Below, one piece after another: positions 4,934 through 7,626 of a stretch of 7,626 bases of DNA. The notes below the pieces were generated by a model. It was not told where the DNA came from. It did no database searches and saw nothing but the letters and a program-made list of their open reading frames with translations. The translations under genes were made by a program, and so were the position numbers. The stretch is from an uncultured Clostridia bacterium (GTDB lineage: Bacteria > Bacillota_A > Clostridia > Christensenellales > Aristaeellaceae): NCBI GenBank assembly GCA_947166205.1, contig CAMVDI010000081.1, positions 1-7,626 of the forward strand, given 5' to 3'. Within the stretch, counting starts at the first letter, position 1. Each line of letters opens with the position of its first letter.

Positions 4934-5599
4934 TTGGCGCGTTGCGTAATCTTTGGCGGCGCAAAAAGCGCGGATCCGGAACGGATCCGTGCTTTTCTGC
5001 GGCCGGACGACTATATTGTCTGCTGCGACAGCGGCCTGGAATATGCCGAAACCCTGGGGCTGCGGCCGGACCTCATCGTCGGCGATTTTGATTCCCATCC
5101 CCGGCCGGAAAACCCGGAGGCGGAGGTCATCGCGCTGCCCCGGGAGAAGGACGACACGGATACCGTGTATGCCGCCCGGGAGGCGGTCCGCCGGGGTTTC
5201 GGCGATTTTCTTCTCGCCGGCGTCATCGGCGGCCGGTTCGACCATTCCTTCGGCAACATTTCACTGCTGCTCTGGCTGGACGGGCAGGGAAAAACCGCGC
5301 AGATTCTGGATGATTATTCCCTGATGGAGATCGTCTCCCGCAATACGGCGGAGATCGATTCATCCTTTGCCTATTTCTCGCTGCTGAGCCTGGGGGGCCC
5401 GGCGGAAGGAGTCACCGTCCGGGGCGCAAAATACCCCCTGGAGGGAGGCGTGATTCCCTGCGATTATCCGTTCGGAGTCAGCAATGAGGTGCTGCCCGGG
5501 GAAACGGCGTCCGTATCCGCCGCGCAGGGCCGGCTGCTGCTGGTGAAGGTTTTCTCATCCATCAGGTCCGCCAGCGTCACGCTTTCCAGAAACCGCTGA
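4934..5599 (+). CDS. thiN: Thiamine pyrophosphokinase (thiamine diphosphokinase)
   Basis: This enzyme transfers pyrophosphate from ATP to thiamine, giving TPP in one step in the cytoplasm. The family motifs are all visible: CDSGLEYA (31-38), the metal and phosphate site GDFDSHP (50-56), EKDDTDT (71-77), GGRFDH (99-104) and a C-terminal thiamine-binding region around GVSNEV (181-186). The 221 residues slightly exceed the usual length. The conserved part ends near GRLLLVKVF (199-207), and the last 14 residues look like read-through tail. The start is TTG at 4934, with AAGGG 7 bases upstream. It is the last gene of the riboswitch operon, so the product TPP would repress its own synthesis. The 3' end overlaps the convergent Rrf2 gene by 136 bases. 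Confidence 0.95.
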   Translation: MARCVIFGGAKSADPERIRAFLRPDDYIVCCDSGLEYAETLGLRPDLIVGDFDSHPRPENPEAEVIALPREKDDTDTVYAAREAVRRGFGDFLLAGVIGGRFDHSFGNISLLLWLDGQGKTAQILDDYSLMEIVSRNTAEIDSSFAYFSLLSLGGPAEGVTVRGAKYPLEGGVIPCDYPFGVSNEVLPGETASVSAAQGRLLLVKVFSSIRSASVTLSRNR

Positions 5600-5961
5600 A
5601 TCAGGTTGTTCAGCCGGATCCAGATGGGCAGGGTCGGGCAGTCCGCCGCGCTTTCGCAGACCACCTCTCCCCCTTCCAGACAGGAAACCGGGGACAGATC
5701 CCCCTCCGTCAGGCGAAGGATGCTGCCCAGGGTACATTTTTCCGGAGCCGTCACCAGCCGGTATCCGCCGCCCTTTCCGCGGGATCCTTTGAGGATTCCG
5801 GCCTGAACCAGGCTTTTCACGATGCTCTCCAGATATTTTTCGGAAATCTGCTGGCGCTCCGCCACTTCCTTCAGGGGCAGGTAACGATCCTCTCCCTGGT
5901 TCTCCGACAGATCCAGGAGGATACGCAGCGCGTATCTTCCCCGGGTTGAAATCATGGCCAT
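5464..5961 (-). CDS. Rrf2-family winged-helix transcriptional regulator, probable Fe-S type
   Basis: This is a 165-residue DNA-binding regulator. The N-terminal MAMISTRGRYALRILLDL and the winged helix-turn-helix at about 28-70 (LKEVAERQQISEKYLESIV, then the wing GSRGKGGGYRL) are typical of Rrf2/IscR/CymR proteins. Three cysteines, C94, C102 and C108 (SCLEGGEVVC, SAADC), fall where IscR holds its [2Fe-2S] cluster, so redox or iron sensing is plausible. The spacing is wider than in IscR (7 and 5 residues between). Conserved sequence ends near LADLMDEKTF (130-139); the last 26 residues form a serine-rich, family-atypical tail encoded antisense to the thiN end. GGAGG lies 7 bases before the ATG at 5961. 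It follows the GGDEF gene by 21 bases and is probably co-transcribed. No cysteine or Fe-S assembly genes are in view to suggest its targets. Confidence 0.92.
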   Translation of the reverse strand: MAMISTRGRYALRILLDLSENQGEDRYLPLKEVAERQQISEKYLESIVKSLVQAGILKGSRGKGGGYRLVTAPEKCTLGSILRLTEGDLSPVSCLEGGEVVCESAADCPTLPIWIRLNNLIQRFLESVTLADLMDEKTFTSSSRPCAADTDAVSPGSTSLLTPNG

Positions 5962-5982
5962 GGGTGTTCCTCCGTCCGGCGC

Positions 5983-7131
5983 TCAGCGGAGCGCCCCGAT
6001 CTTCCGCTTTTCCGCGTACAGCTTCTCATCCGCCCGGGCCAGGCATGCCGCCATTGTATCCTTCTCATCCCGGAGCAGGTCGTATCCCATGCTGACCGTC
6101 AGCTCATACAGCAGGGCGCTGTCCTTTTGCCGCAGGGCCAGTTTCTCCCGGATGATCCGGGCCAGCTCCCGCACGCCCTCCTCATCCGTCTGGATAAAGA
6201 TGCAGTATTCGTCCCCGCCGTACCGCCCGAGGAAGATGGGCCGCCGGATCTCCTCCGCCGTTTCCCGCAGCGTATCCGCGACCAGGCTCAGCGCCCGGTC
6301 CCCTTCCGCGTGGCCGAAGGTGTCGTTGATCTGTTTGAACCGGTTGATGTCCAGCATCACCGCGTACATCGGCTCCTGCTTCCGGTAACGGACGTGGGCC
6401 ATGTACCGGTCCACCCGCCCCCGGTTGTTCAGCTCCGTCAGGGCGTCCACGGAAATCCTGATCTGCAGGTTATGGATATAGAAGTGGAGCATCATGATCG
6501 TGCATCCGAAGCAGAACATCGGCGCGTTCAGCAGGAAGGTCTGTATGAGCCCGAAAAACGCCACGCTCAGCGGATAGAAGCCGAGCATCCGGTACTGCCG
6601 GCGTTCTTCCGGCGTGTCCGCCTTCCTTGCGTTGATCATGGAGAAAACGACGGCGCTGAGGAGGTAGAAATGCGGCGCGGAAACCATCATGATGAAATAC
6701 AGCACGGTCGGTTCCGCCTCGCTGTTGATCAGCGAATCCGGCGAAACCGCGAAGACCGCGATCAGCGCAGTCAGGGACACCCACATGGGCAGCGTGACGA
6801 GCATGATCTTCCGCGGCACCTTCCGGAAGTTCATTTCCTCGCAGGTGGCCATATACATGAACCAGATGTAGGCGATCAGGCCCAGCAGCAGATAATTCGT
6901 CAGGTTGAAAAGGATGACCAGAAACCGAATCCGCGGAAGCACCCCTCCGAGGATGGCCGCCCAGCCGATATCCGAGGTGAAGTAGAGGATGTGGACGACG
7001 ATCGTCCGGTCATACCAGATCTGCTTTTCGCTCCGGGTGCCGTATTTCCGGTTGTTGATCAGCAGAATCAGGAAAATCAGGATGCAGACGATGCTGGCCT
7101 CCAGATAGAACGTGAAATAATCGGCTTTCAT
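5983..7131 (-). CDS. Membrane-anchored GGDEF diguanylate cyclase
   Basis: This 382-residue protein makes cyclic di-GMP from two GTP. The N-terminal half (about 6-222) has six or seven hydrophobic helices, for example near 8-25, 44-63, 68-95, 108-129, 142-166 and 184-220. It resembles no named sensor domain that I recognise. The catalytic domain starts with DALTELNNR (229-237), then DINRFKQINDTFGHAEGD (261-278), with D261 a metal ligand and N269/D278 for guanine, and the active-site GGDEY (305-309), a functional variant. The inhibitory I-site RxxD is degraded: the matching stretch reads RRPIFLGRY, without the aspartate. ATG at 7131 is chosen because GAGGGG ends 6 bases upstream; TTG at 7137 sits on the ribosome site itself. 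It leads a unit with the Rrf2 gene. Confidence 0.92.
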   Translation of the reverse strand: MKADYFTFYLEASIVCILIFLILLINNRKYGTRSEKQIWYDRTIVVHILYFTSDIGWAAILGGVLPRIRFLVILFNLTNYLLLGLIAYIWFMYMATCEEMNFRKVPRKIMLVTLPMWVSLTALIAVFAVSPDSLINSEAEPTVLYFIMMVSAPHFYLLSAVVFSMINARKADTPEERRQYRMLGFYPLSVAFFGLIQTFLLNAPMFCFGCTIMMLHFYIHNLQIRISVDALTELNNRGRVDRYMAHVRYRKQEPMYAVMLDINRFKQINDTFGHAEGDRALSLVADTLRETAEEIRRPIFLGRYGGDEYCIFIQTDEEGVRELARIIREKLALRQKDSALLYELTVSMGYDLLRDEKDTMAACLARADEKLYAEKRKIGALR

Positions 7132-7181
7132 AAGCAACCCCTCAAACCGTCTTCGTCATTCTCTGCCTGACGCCTTCCCGG

Positions 7182-7205
7182 CGCCCCGGTCAGCGTTCCG
7201 GGGCG
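7182..7205 (-). promoter_or_regulatory. Stable hairpin in the leader of the GGDEF-Rrf2 unit
   Basis: On the minus strand, CGCCCCGG pairs perfectly with CCGGGGCG (8 pairs) around the 8-base loop AACGCTGA. The loop's CTGA, or CTGAC with the next base, can pair with GTCAG (7171-7167) downstream, giving a possible pseudoknot or an alternative fold. It lies between the predicted transcription start near 7256 and the ATG at 7131. No known c-di-GMP riboswitch consensus was recognised in it. Confidence 0.5.
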
Positions 7206-7262
7206 GAGCGAAAGGGAACACTCCCGCGGCGGATGCTTTTTGTACAGGATCACAACCAGAAC

Positions 7263-7291
7263 ATTATACTCCCGATTCCGCCAATCCGCAA
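7263..7291 (-). promoter_or_regulatory. Promoter of the GGDEF-Rrf2 unit
   Basis: On the minus strand, TTGCGG (7291-7286) and a perfect TATAAT (7268-7263) are spaced by 17 bases, placing transcription start near 7256 and leaving a leader of about 125 bases. The -35 box is weak (three of six consensus bases), which leaves room for an activator. It lies in the AT-richest stretch of an otherwise very GC-rich spacer (7132-7404). Confidence 0.6.
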
Positions 7292-7404
7292 ACTCTCCGC
7301 CGGAGGGATGATCCCCGCGGCCGGGCGCGGGGCAGGATGGGGCCGCGGCACATCCCCGGCCCGCGGGAAGGGGGCCGCGCTCCGGCTCCTGCCGGCCGGG
7401 CGTG

Positions 7405-7626
7405 TCACCGGGGCTCATCCCCGGCGGGCGGGAAGCCGGGGCCGCGGTCCGCGGCTTCCTTCCTCCGCAGCCGGGCCAGAAAGGCGTTTCCGTCCAGATC
7501 AACCAGCACCCGGAACCAGCGGGAGCGGAAGAACCGCTCCGTTTCCCGCTTCACCGCCGCGGCCTCCGGGTGGTCCGGCCGGCGGCGGAGCTTCCCGACC
7601 GCCCGGCGCCAGTCCTCCGCCGCCTG
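7405..7626 (-). CDS. C-terminal end of an unrecognised small protein (5' end outside window)
   Basis: A frame is open from the right window edge to a TGA at 7405-7407, encoding the last 73 residues. The segment is charged and helix-like. It contains AEDWRRAVGKLRRRPDHPEA, then VKRETERFFRSRWFRVLVDLDGNAF, LARLRRKEAA and a proline/glycine-rich tail. The pattern of alternating charge with aromatic residues (FFRSRWFRVL) and the ordinary codon periodicity make it look like real protein rather than a shadow frame. It resembles short uncharacterised clostridial proteins in which a 'FFrSdWFr.L...dG..l...L' stretch follows a helical region, but I cannot name a family. There are no membrane segments or catalytic motifs in view. 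The GGDEF promoter lies downstream on the same strand, and no T-tract terminator separates them. Confidence 0.55.
   Translation of the reverse strand, partial: QAAEDWRRAVGKLRRRPDHPEAAAVKRETERFFRSRWFRVLVDLDGNAFLARLRRKEAADRGPGFPPAGDEPR

Noticed and set aside
4112..5245. Long minus-strand open frame (377 residues) opposite thiZ and thiN
   Set aside because: It is antisense to two genes with intact catalytic motifs; its own product shows no family signature.
6127..7170. Long plus-strand open frame (347 residues) opposite the GGDEF gene
   Set aside because: The product is extremely rich in H, Q, V, R and D with no helices or motifs. The opposite strand encodes an unmistakable GGDEF protein.
7132..7256. 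c-di-GMP riboswitch before the GGDEF gene
   Set aside because: I could not find the conserved core of either known c-di-GMP class in the leader, so only a generic structured leader is reported.
7128..7502. 124-residue minus-strand frame in the GC-rich spacer
   Set aside because: It spans the GGDEF promoter and leader and overlaps, in another frame, the better-supported coding end at 7405-7626. Its composition is G/P/R-rich and non-specific.
1..7626. CRISPR array, tRNA/rRNA genes, insertion sequence or toxin-antitoxin module
   Set aside because: No regularly spaced repeats, no tRNA or rRNA signatures, no transposase motifs and no paired small toxin-antitoxin frames were seen on either strand.

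Overview
The window looks like a chromosomal piece from a GC-rich Firmicute of the class Clostridia, probably a gut or rumen anaerobe. The basis is a TPP riboswitch feeding a thiamine-precursor ABC transporter and a ThiN-type thiamine pyrophosphokinase, a short clostridial-style Rrf2 regulator, strong GGAGG ribosome sites and -35/-10 promoters with 17-base spacers. This is inferred from gene content and style only. No rRNA, tRNA, CRISPR array, transposase or recombinase was seen.

Left part (1 to about 1740), AT-richer than the rest, minus strand: a DUF1016/YhcG-family PD-(D/E)XK nuclease (513-1520) with its own promoter (1612-1640). It is followed 22 bases later by the first 163 residues of a membrane protein that runs off the window (1-490) and resembles the multi-membrane-pass part of a sensor kinase. 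A near-perfect 19-base palindrome lies in the nuclease leader, and a second copy (18 of 19 bases) lies inside the nuclease gene.

Centre (1708-5599), GC-rich, plus strand: one thiamine operon. A promoter (1708-1736) fires straight into a TPP riboswitch (1742-1828) with an intrinsic terminator behind it (1857-1886). Then come a COG0011-type thiamine-binding protein, an ABC permease (ThiX-like), a secreted THI5/NMT1-type binding protein (ThiY-like), an ABC ATPase (ThiZ-like) and thiamine pyrophosphokinase (ThiN). Together they would import a pyrimidine precursor of thiamine when TPP is low, and thiN would make TPP from thiamine. GC-rich hairpins sit in the spacers before thiY and thiN.

Right part (5464 to 7626), GC-rich, minus strand: a two-gene unit with a membrane-bound GGDEF diguanylate cyclase followed 21 bases later by an Rrf2-family repressor with three candidate Fe-S cysteines. 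It has a promoter (7263-7291) and a leader that can form a strong hairpin. The Rrf2 gene converges on thiN and their reading frames overlap tail to tail by 136 bases. At the far right is the C-terminal end of an unrecognised small protein (7405-7626).

I did not find a convincing new defence or mobile system. The points most worth a second look are the paired palindromes around the DUF1016 gene, the structured leader of the GGDEF-Rrf2 unit, and the long antisense overlap of thiN with the Rrf2 gene.
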